A DNA stretch of 64,000 nucleotides from Candidatus Borkfalkia ceftriaxoniphila (GCF_004134775.1 NZ_SDOZ01000002.1:1772005-1836004), one strand, 5' to 3'; positions 34,964-43,898 are shown, numbered from the stretch's first letter. Program-made: numbers and translations. The notes: generated by a model not told the origin, from the letters alone.

Positions 34964-35965
34964 ATGACGCTGAAAGAAATTGCCGAACGGGCGGGCGTAT
35001 CCCGCGGCACCGTCGACCGCGTGATGAAAAACCGCGGCGGTGTCAATCCGGAAACGGAAAAGAGGGTGCGCCGCATCGTCGAGGAAAGCGGTTACACCCC
35101 GAACCGCGCGGGCGTGGCGCTGGTGCGCAGCAAACGGCCCATGGTCGTGGGTGTGATCACCAACTCCATAGGCAATCCTTTTTTCGAAGAGGTGTACCGC
35201 GGCGTGGAAGAGGCGCTCGGGGAATACCGCGATTACGGCTTTTCCGTTTTGCGCCGCGAGATCAAGGGGTACGACGTGGAGGAACAGATTTCTGCCATGC
35301 GTTCGCTCTTCGATCAGGTAGACGGGCTCGTGTTCACGCCCATCGACGATGCGAAGATCGCGCGGGAGATCGGCGTCTATGCGGCTGCGGGAAAGCCCGC
35401 CGTCACCGTCACGGCGGACGTGGAGGGGAGCGACCGCGTGCTGTACGTGGGGTGCGACTATTACAAGAGCGGTCAGACGGCGGCAAAAATCACTGCGCTC
35501 GCCACGGGCGGACAAGGAGAAGTCGCGATCGTCACGGGCTCGTTCAAGATGCTCGGGCATAACGACCGCGTGCGCGGCTTCCGCTCGGTTTTAAAAGATA
35601 CGGATCTGCGCGTTGCGGAAATTCTGGAATGTAACGACGACGACAAAACCGCGTACGAAAAGACGGCGCGTCTTCTGAAAAACCGTCCTGCGCTCTGCGC
35701 CGTCTACGTCGCCGCGGCGGGCGTTGCGGGCACGGTCGAGGCGGTCGCGGAAAGCGGCGTACCGCTCTTTATCATCGCCAACGATCTCATTCCCGCCACG
35801 CGCGAATACGTGCGGCAGGGGAGGGTGCTTGCCACCATCGACCAACAGCCCGCGCGGCAAGGTTACGCGGCGCTCAAAAATATGTTCGATATCCTGCTCG
35901 GCGAGCGTCCCGCAAACGAGCGCTTTTATACCGATCTGGCGATCCGTATGCAGTATAATATTTGA
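34964..35965 (+). CDS. LacI family transcriptional regulator (pentose-type)
   Basis: 333 residues: an N-terminal LacI helix-turn-helix (TLKEIAERAGVSRGTVDRVMKNRGGVNPETEKRV) and a periplasmic-binding-protein-like ligand domain (GVITNSIGNPFFEEVYRGVEEAL, VDGLVFTPIDD, YVGCDYYKSGQTAA, HNDRVRGFRSVL, FIIANDLI). It sits directly upstream of a xylulokinase and a FucI-like isomerase; identical palindromes before itself and before xylB show autoregulation and local control. The SRGTVDRV helix 3 in place of the common SxxTVSRV marks a divergent recognition helix. The inducer is presumably the pentose or deoxyhexose used by the operon. Confidence 0.9.
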   Translation: MTLKEIAERAGVSRGTVDRVMKNRGGVNPETEKRVRRIVEESGYTPNRAGVALVRSKRPMVVGVITNSIGNPFFEEVYRGVEEALGEYRDYGFSVLRREIKGYDVEEQISAMRSLFDQVDGLVFTPIDDAKIAREIGVYAAAGKPAVTVTADVEGSDRVLYVGCDYYKSGQTAAKITALATGGQGEVAIVTGSFKMLGHNDRVRGFRSVLKDTDLRVAEILECNDDDKTAYEKTARLLKNRPALCAVYVAAAGVAGTVEAVAESGVPLFIIANDLIPATREYVRQGRVLATIDQQPARQGYAALKNMFDILLGERPANERFYTDLAIRMQYNI

Positions 35966-35970
35966 GTTTT

Positions 35971-35985
35971 CCCCGTAGTACGGGG
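35971..35985 (+). terminator. small hairpin between lacI and xylB
   Basis: CCCCG-TAGTA-CGGGG hairpin, with a weak AATTTT tract. It may attenuate read-through from lacI into xylB; there is no strong xylB promoter of its own. Confidence 0.5.
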
Positions 35986-36002
35986 CAATTTTCGTAGATG
36001 AC

Positions 36003-36016
36003 CGTGCACGTGCACG
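36003..36016. promoter_or_regulatory. LacI operator 2 (before xylB)
   Basis: The same perfect 14-bp palindrome as at 34937-34950, ending just before the AAAGGAG ribosome site of xylB, so it would act by blocking elongation or by looping with operator 1. Confidence 0.88.
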
Positions 36017-36028
36017 AAAGGAGTAACA

Positions 36029-37543
36029 ATGCAATATTTGATCGGCAGCGACGTGGGAACGTCGGGCACGAAAACGGTGCTGTTCGACGAAACGGGAAAG
36101 ATCGTCGAAACGGCGTTTCGGGAATATCCGCTCTATCAGATCAAGAGCGGCTGGGCGGAACAGGATCCGAGGGACTGGGCGGAAGCCGTCCTTGCGACCG
36201 TCCGCGAGGTGTTGGAAAAATCGGGGATCGCGCCCGACAAGGTCAAAGGCGTCGGGCTATCGGGGCAGATGCACGGGCTCGTTCTGCTCGACAAAGCGTG
36301 CCGCGTTCTCAGGAAAAGCATTATCTGGTGCGATCAGCGCACGCAGGCTGAATGCGACGAGATCACGGAAATCGTCGGCAAAGAACGGCTGACGGAGATC
36401 ACCGCCAATCCCGCGATCACGGGCTTTACCGCCTCGAAAATACGCTGGGTGCAAAAAAACGAGCCCGAAATATGGGCAAAGACCGCGCATATCCTTCTTC
36501 CCAAAGATTACGTGCGCTTTGTGTTGACGGGCGAATTCATCACCGACGTTTCCGATGCGAGCGGTATGCAGTTGATGGATATCGCGGGGCGTTGTTATTC
36601 CGACGAGGTGCTCGAAAAGTTACATATCGAACGCCGTTTCCTGCCGCGCATCGTGGAAAGCGCGGAGTGCGGCGGAAGGGTCTGTGCTGCCGCCGCGGCA
36701 GTTTGCGGGCTGAAAGAGGGGACCGCGGTCGCGGGCAGCGCGGGCGACCAGGCGGCTGCCGCCATCGGCAACGGCATCGTGGAGAGCGGTATCGTGAGTT
36801 GCAACATCGGCACGAGCGGCGTCGTCTTTGCGCATACGGAAACGCCCCGTGCGGATGCGAAAGGGCGCGTGCACACCTTCTGTCACGCGGTGCGGGGCAA
36901 ATGGCACGTGATGGGCGTCACGCAGGGCGCGGGGCTGTCCATGAAATGGTTCAAAGATCATTTTTACGCCGAACGGGCGAAAGAGACGGACGACATTTAT
37001 GCGATCGTGAACGCCGACATAGCGTCGGTTCCCGTCGGATGCGAGGGGCTTTTGTACCTTCCGTATCTGATGGGCGAGCGTACGCCCCATCTCGACGCGG
37101 ACGCGAAAGGGGTGTTTTTCGGCATTACGCCCCGCCACACGAGAGCGCATTTCGCGCGCGCGGTCATGGAGGGAGTGAGTTTTTCCCTTCTGGACTGTCT
37201 GCAAATCTTGCGGGAAATGGGCAATTCGCCGCGCGAGATTCGTATCGGCGGCGGCGGCGCGAAGAGCGCGCTGTGGAAACAGATGATCGCCGACGTATTC
37301 GGCTGCGAGACGGTCGCCACCAATTCGGGCGAGGCGGGCGCGCTGGGCGCGGCGATCCTTGCGGGCGTCGCCGCGGGCGTCTATCAAAACGTGGAGACCG
37401 CCTGCCGCAACATGATACGCATTACCGAACGCTTTTCGCCCGACCCCGAAAAAACGCGCGAATATCGGAAATTCTATCGGATTTATTGCGGATTGTATCC
37501 CGCTTTGAAAAATAATTTTAAGGAGTTGCAAGAATTATGTTAA
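36029..37543 (+). CDS. xylB: xylulokinase (FGGY family)
   Basis: Phosphorylates D-xylulose to D-xylulose 5-phosphate for the pentose phosphate pathway. 504 residues. The N-terminal phosphate loop is LIGSDVGTSGTKTVLFDETG; the substrate residues lie in GVGLSGQMHGLVLLD and IIWCDQRTQAECDEI; the second domain has CNIGTSGVVFAH, GVTQGAGLSMKWFKDHFY and RIGGGGAKSALWKQMIADVFG. The SGQMHG signature separates xylulokinases from glycerol and rhamnulose kinases. It overlaps the following isomerase gene by 7 nt, so product and isomerase are made in step. Confidence 0.92.
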   Translation: MQYLIGSDVGTSGTKTVLFDETGKIVETAFREYPLYQIKSGWAEQDPRDWAEAVLATVREVLEKSGIAPDKVKGVGLSGQMHGLVLLDKACRVLRKSIIWCDQRTQAECDEITEIVGKERLTEITANPAITGFTASKIRWVQKNEPEIWAKTAHILLPKDYVRFVLTGEFITDVSDASGMQLMDIAGRCYSDEVLEKLHIERRFLPRIVESAECGGRVCAAAAAVCGLKEGTAVAGSAGDQAAAAIGNGIVESGIVSCNIGTSGVVFAHTETPRADAKGRVHTFCHAVRGKWHVMGVTQGAGLSMKWFKDHFYAERAKETDDIYAIVNADIASVPVGCEGLLYLPYLMGERTPHLDADAKGVFFGITPRHTRAHFARAVMEGVSFSLLDCLQILREMGNSPREIRIGGGGAKSALWKQMIADVFGCETVATNSGEAGALGAAILAGVAAGVYQNVETACRNMIRITERFSPDPEKTREYRKFYRIYCGLYPALKNNFKELQELC

Positions 37544-38994
37544 AACTGCCCGAAATCAAGGTCGGCATCGTCGCGGTTTCGCGCGACTGTTTTCCCGTCA
37601 CTCTCTCCAAAGAGAGAAAAGAACGCGTCGTCAAAGAATACGGCAAAGGGCTGTATAACTGTTCCGTCGTCGTGGAAAACGAAAAGGACGTGCTCGCCGC
37701 GCTCGAAGAACTGAAAAGGGCGGAGGTCAACGCGCTCGTTGTCTATCTGGGCAATTTCGGCCCCGAAGCGCCCGAAACCATGCTCGCGCAGAAATTCGGC
37801 GGACCCGTCATGTTCGCCGCCGCTACGGAAGAGAGCAAAGAAGACCTCGTGCAGGGCAGGGGCGACGCCTACTGCGGCATGCTCAACGCGAGTTACAATC
37901 TCAATCTCCGAGGGATCCGCGCCTACATACCCGAATATCCCGTCGGCACCGCGTCGGAAGTCGCCGCGATGATACGCGATTTTTCAAAGATCGCCCGCGC
38001 GATCGTGGGCGTCAAAAAACTGAAAGTATTTTCCTTCGGACCCCGCCCCAAAGACTTTTTCGCTTGCAACGCGCCCATCAAGGCGCTGTACGATCTGGGC
38101 GTGGAGATCGAGGAGAACAGCGAACTCGACCTGTTCGAGGCGTTTCACGCGCATAAGGACGATAAGCGCATTCCTGCGCTCGTTGCGGAAATGGAAGGGG
38201 AACTCGGCGAGGGCAACTGTTATCCCGGTATCCTTCCCAAACTCGCGCAGTACGAGATCACGCTGCTCGATTGGTACGAAAGCCATCTCGGCGCGAGCGA
38301 GTTCGGCGTGTTCGCGAACAAGTGCTGGCCCGCGTTCCAGACGCAGTTCGGCTTCGTTCCCTGTTACGTGAACGGCAGGCTCGCCGCGCGCGGCATTCCC
38401 GTCGCCTGCGAAACGGATATTTACGGCGCGCTCACCGAGTTTATTCTCGAATGCGTGTCCGATGCGCCCGCAATGCTCCTCGATATCAATAACACCGTGC
38501 CCGCAGACCTTGCGAAGGAAGTCGAAAATTACCGCATCACCGACCTGTTTATGGGATTCCACTGCGGAAACGGCAGCCCTTGTCTGCTGAAAAAACCCAA
38601 AATGAAATATCAACTCATCATGAAACGCTCTTTGGAACCCGACGGCGAGCCCGATATTACGCGCGGCACGCTGGAAGGGGAGATCGCCGACGGCAAAGTT
38701 ACGCTTTTCCGCTTGCAGAGCGGCGCGGATACCCGCCTGAAAGCGTACGTCGCGGAGGGCGAAGTGCTCGATCTGCCCACGCATACGTTCGGTACGGTGG
38801 GCGTGTTCGCAGTGCATGAAATGGGGCGCTTTTACCGCCACGTGCTCATAGAAAACAACTTCCCGCACCACGCGGGCGTGGCGCGCGGCAACGTCGGTAA
38901 AGCGCTGTTCGAAGTCTTGAAACTTCTCGGCGTCGCAAACGTAGGTACGCCCCGCCCAGCAAACTGCCTGTATCCCGACGAAAATCCCTTTTGA
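37537..38994 (+). CDS. L-fucose/L-arabinose isomerase family protein
   Basis: A 485-residue member of the FucI/AraA-like ketol-isomerase superfamily (COG2407 type). Features: EIKVGIVAVSRDCFPVTLSK at the N-terminus, LVVYLGNFGPEAPETMLA, ATEESKEDLVQGRGDAYCG, NKCWPAFQTQFGFVPCYVNGRLA, VACETDIYGALTEFI (metal-binding Glu/Asp), LMGFHCGNGSPC and NNFPHHAGVARGN. The Glu/Asp/His set fits a Mn2+-dependent aldose-ketose isomerase. It is translationally coupled to xylulokinase, so it should make a ketose that XylB accepts; no xylA is present. Which aldose is used is open. Confidence 0.82.
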   Translation: MLKLPEIKVGIVAVSRDCFPVTLSKERKERVVKEYGKGLYNCSVVVENEKDVLAALEELKRAEVNALVVYLGNFGPEAPETMLAQKFGGPVMFAAATEESKEDLVQGRGDAYCGMLNASYNLNLRGIRAYIPEYPVGTASEVAAMIRDFSKIARAIVGVKKLKVFSFGPRPKDFFACNAPIKALYDLGVEIEENSELDLFEAFHAHKDDKRIPALVAEMEGELGEGNCYPGILPKLAQYEITLLDWYESHLGASEFGVFANKCWPAFQTQFGFVPCYVNGRLAARGIPVACETDIYGALTEFILECVSDAPAMLLDINNTVPADLAKEVENYRITDLFMGFHCGNGSPCLLKKPKMKYQLIMKRSLEPDGEPDITRGTLEGEIADGKVTLFRLQSGADTRLKAYVAEGEVLDLPTHTFGTVGVFAVHEMGRFYRHVLIENNFPHHAGVARGNVGKALFEVLKLLGVANVGTPRPANCLYPDENPF

Positions 38995-39019
38995 CAAACG
39001 GCGTCGCTTGTGATATAAT
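38991..39019 (+). promoter_or_regulatory. promoter giving a leaderless RlaP mRNA
   Basis: TTGACA (38991-38996), 17-nt spacer, TATAAT (39014-39019). The -35 overlaps the TGA stop of the isomerase gene. The A of the next ATG is at 39026, 7 nt after the -10, exactly where transcription should start. Confidence 0.88.
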
Positions 39020-39025
39020 GCAGAT

Positions 39026-39784
39026 ATGCAGAGCATAACCCGAGAGATCGAACGAAAACTGAAAGAGATCGAAGAGAAAGAGAACGTCACCGTCATCATG
39101 GCCGTCGAATCGGGCAGCCGCGCCTGGGGCTTCGCCTCCAAGGACAGCGACTACGACGTCCGCTTTCTCTACGTGCGCAGCAGGGAAGATTATCTGAAAC
39201 TGCAACCGCCGCGCGACGTCATCGAATGGCAGCTCGACGAGGTGCTCGACATCAACGGCTGGGATATCCGCAAGGCGCTCGTATTGCTCTATAAATCCAA
39301 CCCGACGCTGTTCGAATGGTGCAATTCTCCCATCGTCTATCGCACGAGCCGCAAGTTTGACGATTTCCGCGCGCTCGCGCTGCGTTATTTTTCACCCAAA
39401 GCCGCGCTCTATCACTATTGGAGCACTGCGTACGGGGTGAAGAAAAACTTTTTGCAGGGCGAAACGGTGCGCATGAAAAAGTATCTTTACGCATTGAGGC
39501 CGCTGCTCGCCTGCCGCTGGATCATCGATAAAAATCTGCCGCCGCCCATACTGTTCGATACGCTTGTCAAAGAGGAGTTGCCCGAGCCGCTTATCCGCGA
39601 GGTGGACGCATTGCTGCAAAAGAAAAAAGAGGGCATGGAAACGAGTATGATCGCCCGCGTGCCCGCCCTGCAGGAATATATCGAAAGTTCGCTCGAGGAA
39701 ATCCGTCTCGCGGCGGGAGATAGCGTTTCAGATTCCCCCGTCTGGGACGAACTCGACGCATATTTTCTCGGTCTGTTTGAATAA
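39026..39784 (+). CDS. RlaP-type nucleotidyltransferase
   Basis: A 252-residue DNA polymerase beta-like nucleotidyltransferase of the RNA-repair-associated RlaP/YcgL family. The active site is VESGSRAWGFASKDSDYDVRFLYV (GS...SDYD), followed by the family blocks DINGWDIRKALVLLYKSNPTLFEW, FSPKAALYHYWSTAYG, KKYLYALRPLLACRWI and LLQKKKEGME. Family members are linked to RNA-repair pathways, but no RNA ligase is nearby. There is no Shine-Dalgarno, and the promoter places transcription start at the ATG. Confidence 0.88.
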   Translation: MQSITREIERKLKEIEEKENVTVIMAVESGSRAWGFASKDSDYDVRFLYVRSREDYLKLQPPRDVIEWQLDEVLDINGWDIRKALVLLYKSNPTLFEWCNSPIVYRTSRKFDDFRALALRYFSPKAALYHYWSTAYGVKKNFLQGETVRMKKYLYALRPLLACRWIIDKNLPPPILFDTLVKEELPEPLIREVDALLQKKKEGMETSMIARVPALQEYIESSLEEIRLAAGDSVSDSPVWDELDAYFLGLFE

Positions 39785-39810
39785 AGAGCCGCCCTTTGGG
39801 CGGCTCTTTT
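39783..39810. terminator. bidirectional terminator between RlaP and SIMPL genes
   Basis: Perfect 12-bp stem AAAGAGCCGCCC / GGGCGGCTCTTT with a TTT loop, between convergent genes. Confidence 0.95.
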
Positions 39811-39813
39811 CTG

Positions 39814-40533
39814 TTATCGGTTCGCAGCGGGTTCCTGCGGTTCGTTCTTGTTTTCGGGGAGTTTTTGTTCGTGTTCTTTTTTGGGAAAAGTTGCGAATAC
39901 CGCGCGCACGCTGGCGGTGTACGTCACGCCGTTGTCGTATTTACCGTCGCCGCAGTCGCGGAAGGTGGGGTAACAGGAAATTTCCTCCACTTTCACGAGT
40001 TCGCCGCTCGCGCCGAGCGCCGCGGCTTTCGCCTTTGCGTTTTCCACCGCAAGTTGCAAAGCGCGCAGTTTGAGCGCAGAATCGTCCTTCATGCGGTAGC
40101 AGACGCCGTCCAGACGATTCACACCCGCAGATGCGAGTTTTTCGCGGATCTCGTTCATGTTGTCCGTCTTATCGGTCGTAAAAGTGAGATAGCGCGTTGC
40201 GGTATAGCCGTTGCTCTCGTACATGGGATATACGCCGTAATGATTTTCGCAAACTTCGCCGTAGGGCTTGAAAATTTCCCGCGCCTTTGCGAGAATTTCG
40301 CCGCTCTTTTTTTCGGCGTCCGCCATGTCGTTGCCGATCGCCTCGATGCTGCCGCTGATGACGCATTCGTCCGCTTCGCCCTGTACGTCGGCGCAACCCA
40401 TGACGATCAGATGCGCGTTGTCGATGCCTGCCGTCGTTTCCGTCGTATCGGCGAACGCGCATACGCTGCCCGCACATATGAGCGATGTCAAGCCGATGAC
40501 GGCCGTCAGCAAAACGATTTTACTTTTTTTCAT
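39814..40533 (-). CDS. secreted SIMPL-domain (DUF541) protein
   Basis: A 239-residue exported protein. Signal peptide MKKSKIVLLTAVIGLTSLICAGSVCAFA with probable SPase I cleavage after AFA, then a SIMPL domain (AHLIVMGCADVQGEADECVISGSIEAIGND..., LKLRALQLAVENAKAKAAALGASGELVKVEEIS). SIMPL proteins are of uncertain function, linked to oxidative-stress resistance and outer-surface signalling. The C-terminal tail (KKEHEQKLPENKNEPQEP) is hydrophilic. A GGAGG-like site lies upstream of the ATG. Confidence 0.88.
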   Translation of the reverse strand: MKKSKIVLLTAVIGLTSLICAGSVCAFADTTETTAGIDNAHLIVMGCADVQGEADECVISGSIEAIGNDMADAEKKSGEILAKAREIFKPYGEVCENHYGVYPMYESNGYTATRYLTFTTDKTDNMNEIREKLASAGVNRLDGVCYRMKDDSALKLRALQLAVENAKAKAAALGASGELVKVEEISCYPTFRDCGDGKYDNGVTYTASVRAVFATFPKKEHEQKLPENKNEPQEPAANR

Positions 40534-40624
40534 TGGGGAAAACCTCCTTAACGGTTATTTTCTCCTAATTTGCCTCATTTTTCCAATTTTATGTGTTTTG
40601 CCGAAAAATTATAGTTGCGCAGTC

Positions 40625-40676
40625 AAAAAGCCCGAACCGAACATCTTTGAAAAGGTGTAACGTTTCAGGCTTTTTT
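40625..40676 (-). terminator. terminator of the GH43-GH78 operon
   Basis: On the minus strand AAAAAGCCTGAA pairs with TTCGGGCTTTTT (12 bp with one G-T) around a 28-nt loop, ending in a T-run. It is 10 nt beyond the GH78 stop. Confidence 0.8.
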
Positions 40677-40689
40677 TATTTGTATGCGA

Positions 40690-42792
40690 TCATAGGGAAA
40701 GGCCGTCGGAGGCTCTATACGCATGAATCAGAATATATGCGAGGTATCCGGAAAAACCGTGATTGCAACTGGCGATCGTAGTCAGGTTTTCCCATAACGT
40801 TCCCGTGCTTTGCGCCATGGGCAGATAATATTTTTTTGCTTCGTTCAATACGGTCGCGTATTCCTTTTGCCTTAAAAAGTAGTCCATTCTCAACAAACGA
40901 CCGATAAACGCATTGGAAGGGTACACGTAAGGATAAACCTTTTCGGGATCCCTGTTTGAAAAATATTTTAACATGGTTTCGTATAAAACGGGGTAGTCTT
41001 CTCTTTGCGCAATACCTGTCCAAAAAGCGTAGTACTGGCATGTTTCGCTGATATTGTTTGTCAGAATCAGATCGTGATTTCGGTCGCGCAAAGCCTGGTC
41101 TACAAAAAATTCGCCGTTATATGACATGGCGCAGATGGTTTTCTGCATTTTTTTATGTCTTATCGAAAATTCTTCGTCGCCGTAGAGTTCGGCGGCGCTC
41201 TGCAGTGCGAGCGCATACATCATATTACTTGGGAAATTCACGCCGCCGACAAATTCGTTCGCTTTGCTCCATTCCAGAAACACCCAACTTTCCAAATTTT
41301 CCAAAAGTCCGTACTCGTTGAGATAGCAATCTAGAAAGCGGATGATACCGTATACTTTATCTCTGCATTGCTCCACGAATTCACGATCGCCCGTGCGGGC
41401 AAGGAAATCCTTGAGTTCGACGATGAACCACATCGCCCAGTTGGGGATATAGACGCCGTCTATATGGTCGGCGGGGTAACACATCGGCACCATGCCTTTG
41501 CCGAAAGAAAATTCGGGGGCAAGCAGGTAAGATTGCAGAAAATTCTTTTCTACGCGGTTTTCGCCCGTTAAAAATTTTTCGGCGCGGGCGGTAAAATAAC
41601 TGTCGCATAGCCAGCCTGCGCGTTCTCGGGAGGGACAGTCGGTCAGAACGTCAACGGCGTTTTGCCGAAAAGTCGCGCGGGCGGCGCCGATCACTTTCAT
41701 CAGATCCCCGTCTTCGCAAGTAAAATCCAACGAATCGTCAGGGTTTTCGTAAGTCACCATGCCAAAATCATTGATTTCGGCCGCGCCTTCCAACACAACG
41801 GCGCGGACATACTTTGCGGTGTAGGGGGCAAACGATGTAACGGAGTAGTTTCCCTTTTCGAAAACGTATTTGATCGCATTGCAGCATTGCAGTCGGTTGA
41901 TATCGATAAACAGCCCTTCGCCGTCTTTGGGAGTCGCGATCTCGTCAAAAAGAAAGTAGAGCGTCGTTTTTGTGAAAACATTCACGCAAAAACGAAAGAA
42001 TCCGGAAGTATTTTGCCCAAGGTCGTAAGCGACGTATCTGTTGGAAGTCAGGCGATGCTCCCGATCGCTGTCGGGTCGGCATACGATTTTTCCCGCTTCC
42101 GCGCTGAGGACCTCTTCCAGAATATTTTCGTCAAAGCGCAAAAATCCATCGACGCAAGTTTCGCCTGTGAGGGAACGGTCGCGGTAGATCGGACGGTTTT
42201 CGTCCGTAAATGCCCTCCCTTGCTCGTATGCCTTGCCCGTCACAAAATGGTAATCGGGTTCGGAAAGAGAATTTTCGGGCAAAAGGGTATTGCCGTTTAT
42301 TTCCGAAAGGGCAACCACAGGGAAATTACAAGGCAAGCCGCGCAAAAGGTTTTCTCTGTCGGAAGTTATGCGGTAACTTTCCGTAAAGGTGCGCTGAAAA
42401 CTGTAACGCTGCACCTTTTGCAGGCGGTCTGTAACATGAAACGCTTTAAAATCGAGCGAATTTGCGATGATTTGCCCCGAAGAAAGGATCTCCGCGGCAA
42501 AAAAAGGCTGTTCGTTTACGCGGTCGTAAGAATTGATCTGCGCGCCGCATACGAGAACCGCAGCCGCGATGCGGCCGTTTTCGTCGGGGACGAGCGGATA
42601 TGTCCGTATATGCGAATAACCGTGCGCGCTGCGCATGGGACCGTAGGCAAGAAACTTTCCGTTCACGAATACCTGGTATTCGTTGGATGCGGCGAGTTTC
42701 AGGCGCAGTGAAGTTTCGCTTTTTGCTGTGTATACGAAAGCGAGGGTAATATTTTTTTCTTTCAGCAATTGCTTGCACCAGACTTGCTGCAT
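40690..42792 (-). CDS. GH78-like (alpha-L-rhamnosidase family) enzyme
   Basis: A 700-residue intracellular glycoside hydrolase; no signal peptide. N-terminal beta-sandwich with the rhamnosidase-like lead-in (FVYTAKSETSLRLKLAASNEYQVFVNGKFLAYGPMRS, and the YDRVNEQPFFAAEI block). The catalytic (alpha/alpha)6 barrel begins near residue 395 with VDVLTDCPSRERAGWLCDSY, the GH78 DCPxR-E motif that carries the general acid. Later blocks GVNFPSNMMYALALQSAAELYG and NISETCQYYAFWTGIA fit the barrel. It is the second gene after a GH43-like gene (18 nt apart, AAGGGAG ribosome site), so the pair acts on imported oligosaccharides, perhaps removing terminal rhamnose or a related sugar. Confidence 0.82.
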   Translation of the reverse strand: MQQVWCKQLLKEKNITLAFVYTAKSETSLRLKLAASNEYQVFVNGKFLAYGPMRSAHGYSHIRTYPLVPDENGRIAAAVLVCGAQINSYDRVNEQPFFAAEILSSGQIIANSLDFKAFHVTDRLQKVQRYSFQRTFTESYRITSDRENLLRGLPCNFPVVALSEINGNTLLPENSLSEPDYHFVTGKAYEQGRAFTDENRPIYRDRSLTGETCVDGFLRFDENILEEVLSAEAGKIVCRPDSDREHRLTSNRYVAYDLGQNTSGFFRFCVNVFTKTTLYFLFDEIATPKDGEGLFIDINRLQCCNAIKYVFEKGNYSVTSFAPYTAKYVRAVVLEGAAEINDFGMVTYENPDDSLDFTCEDGDLMKVIGAARATFRQNAVDVLTDCPSRERAGWLCDSYFTARAEKFLTGENRVEKNFLQSYLLAPEFSFGKGMVPMCYPADHIDGVYIPNWAMWFIVELKDFLARTGDREFVEQCRDKVYGIIRFLDCYLNEYGLLENLESWVFLEWSKANEFVGGVNFPSNMMYALALQSAAELYGDEEFSIRHKKMQKTICAMSYNGEFFVDQALRDRNHDLILTNNISETCQYYAFWTGIAQREDYPVLYETMLKYFSNRDPEKVYPYVYPSNAFIGRLLRMDYFLRQKEYATVLNEAKKYYLPMAQSTGTLWENLTTIASCNHGFSGYLAYILIHAYRASDGLSL

Positions 42793-42810
42793 GGCACGCT
42801 CCCTTATAAT

Positions 42811-43872
42811 TTAAACTGTTTCAAACGCATCGATGCGCCATTCGAAAGCCCACTCGATATACGGATCGCCGTTTTTATCGAATCGGACGGGGAGCCAGAC
42901 ATACTTGGCTTCGCTCGTGTTTTCATCGGAAAACGTCGACAGATCGGCATTCGCAGCGATCTTCGGCGCCGTTTCGTCAAAAAGCCCGTGGAAAACTTTT
43001 TGAATATCAGGCATTTGCGGAGAAAGATCTGTCAGCCAGCGGTCGCCGAGGGCGATATAAAGGTCTTTTTTATACGGATGACGGAATACGGACGAAAACT
43101 GCGCGTGAAAAGAATTGTTTGCGGTATCGTTTCGGCAAGCATTCCCGAGCGTAACCCAGCGGCCGTGAAGTTCTTTGATCTCGTCAAAACGGGAAGGGTT
43201 GGGAAAATATCCTGTCGTTCCCGACGTCAGCAAAAATTTTCTGCCCCCGCGCTGAAAGAATGCGGGCGCTTCTCTGACGAAGGGCGGGCATTTTTCTTTC
43301 ATATGCTCGGAATATTCGTCTGTTAACGAAGTAAAATCTTCGGTCAGCGTCTGGCAGATCATGGAAGTGTGCGGGTTTTCGTACACGACGTATCCTTTTC
43401 CGTCTTCCTCGATCAAATCAAAATCTCCCGCGTGAAAAGGCGGTAAGTTGATTTCGTGTAAAAAACGAAACGGCTTTTTTATATCGTCGCTGATACATAC
43501 GGAAAAGGCGGCGCCGTCAAAACTTCCCCGCGCCGTTTTCGCCCACATTACGTACATTCCGGTTTTTTTGTTGAATATGATGTGCGGCCTGTCCATGATA
43601 TGTGCGGGATAAAAAGGATTATTCTCGTCAGCGCTTTCCGGCATGATCAACCCTTCGTCTTTCCAGTTATATAGATCTTTCGAAGAATATAATTTTACCC
43701 CGTGATGCCAATAGCGGCAGGCGGTACCCGTTGCCCTGCCCGTAATTCCCTCTTTATTTTCCCCGTACCAATAAAAGGTATCGTTCGCAAACAGAATCGA
43801 CCCTCCGTGCGCCTGGATCGGCTTTCCGTCCGTATCGTACCAGGTTTTACCGGGGCGAAAACAAGAATACAT
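42811..43872 (-). CDS. GH43-like five-bladed propeller glycosidase
   Basis: A 353-residue cytoplasmic enzyme with the GH43/clan-F propeller pattern: IQAHGGSILFANDTFYWYGENKEG (blade 1, with the catalytic-base region), VKLYSSKDLYNWKDEGLIMP, NPFYPAHIMDRPHIIFNKKTGMYVMW (the DRP aspartate), SDDIKKPFRFLH, FDLIEEDGKGYVVYE, VREAPAFFQRGGRKFLLTSGTTGY (general-acid Glu region), and YIALGDRW. It most closely recalls the GH43 subfamilies acting on galactans or arabinosides. It is first gene of the leftward operon, with promoter and LacI-type operators in the divergent region. AGGAGCAG precedes the ATG. Confidence 0.8.
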   Translation of the reverse strand: MYSCFRPGKTWYDTDGKPIQAHGGSILFANDTFYWYGENKEGITGRATGTACRYWHHGVKLYSSKDLYNWKDEGLIMPESADENNPFYPAHIMDRPHIIFNKKTGMYVMWAKTARGSFDGAAFSVCISDDIKKPFRFLHEINLPPFHAGDFDLIEEDGKGYVVYENPHTSMICQTLTEDFTSLTDEYSEHMKEKCPPFVREAPAFFQRGGRKFLLTSGTTGYFPNPSRFDEIKELHGRWVTLGNACRNDTANNSFHAQFSSVFRHPYKKDLYIALGDRWLTDLSPQMPDIQKVFHGLFDETAPKIAANADLSTFSDENTSEAKYVWLPVRFDKNGDPYIEWAFEWRIDAFETV

Positions 43873-43898
43873 AATCTGCTCCTAAGGTTTTTATTTGT

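Noticed and set aside
40655..40670. GGTGTAACGTTTCAGG looks like a degenerate copy of the AACGTT operator
   Set aside because: It lies inside the loop of the terminator after the GH78 gene, not near a promoter, and has several mismatches.
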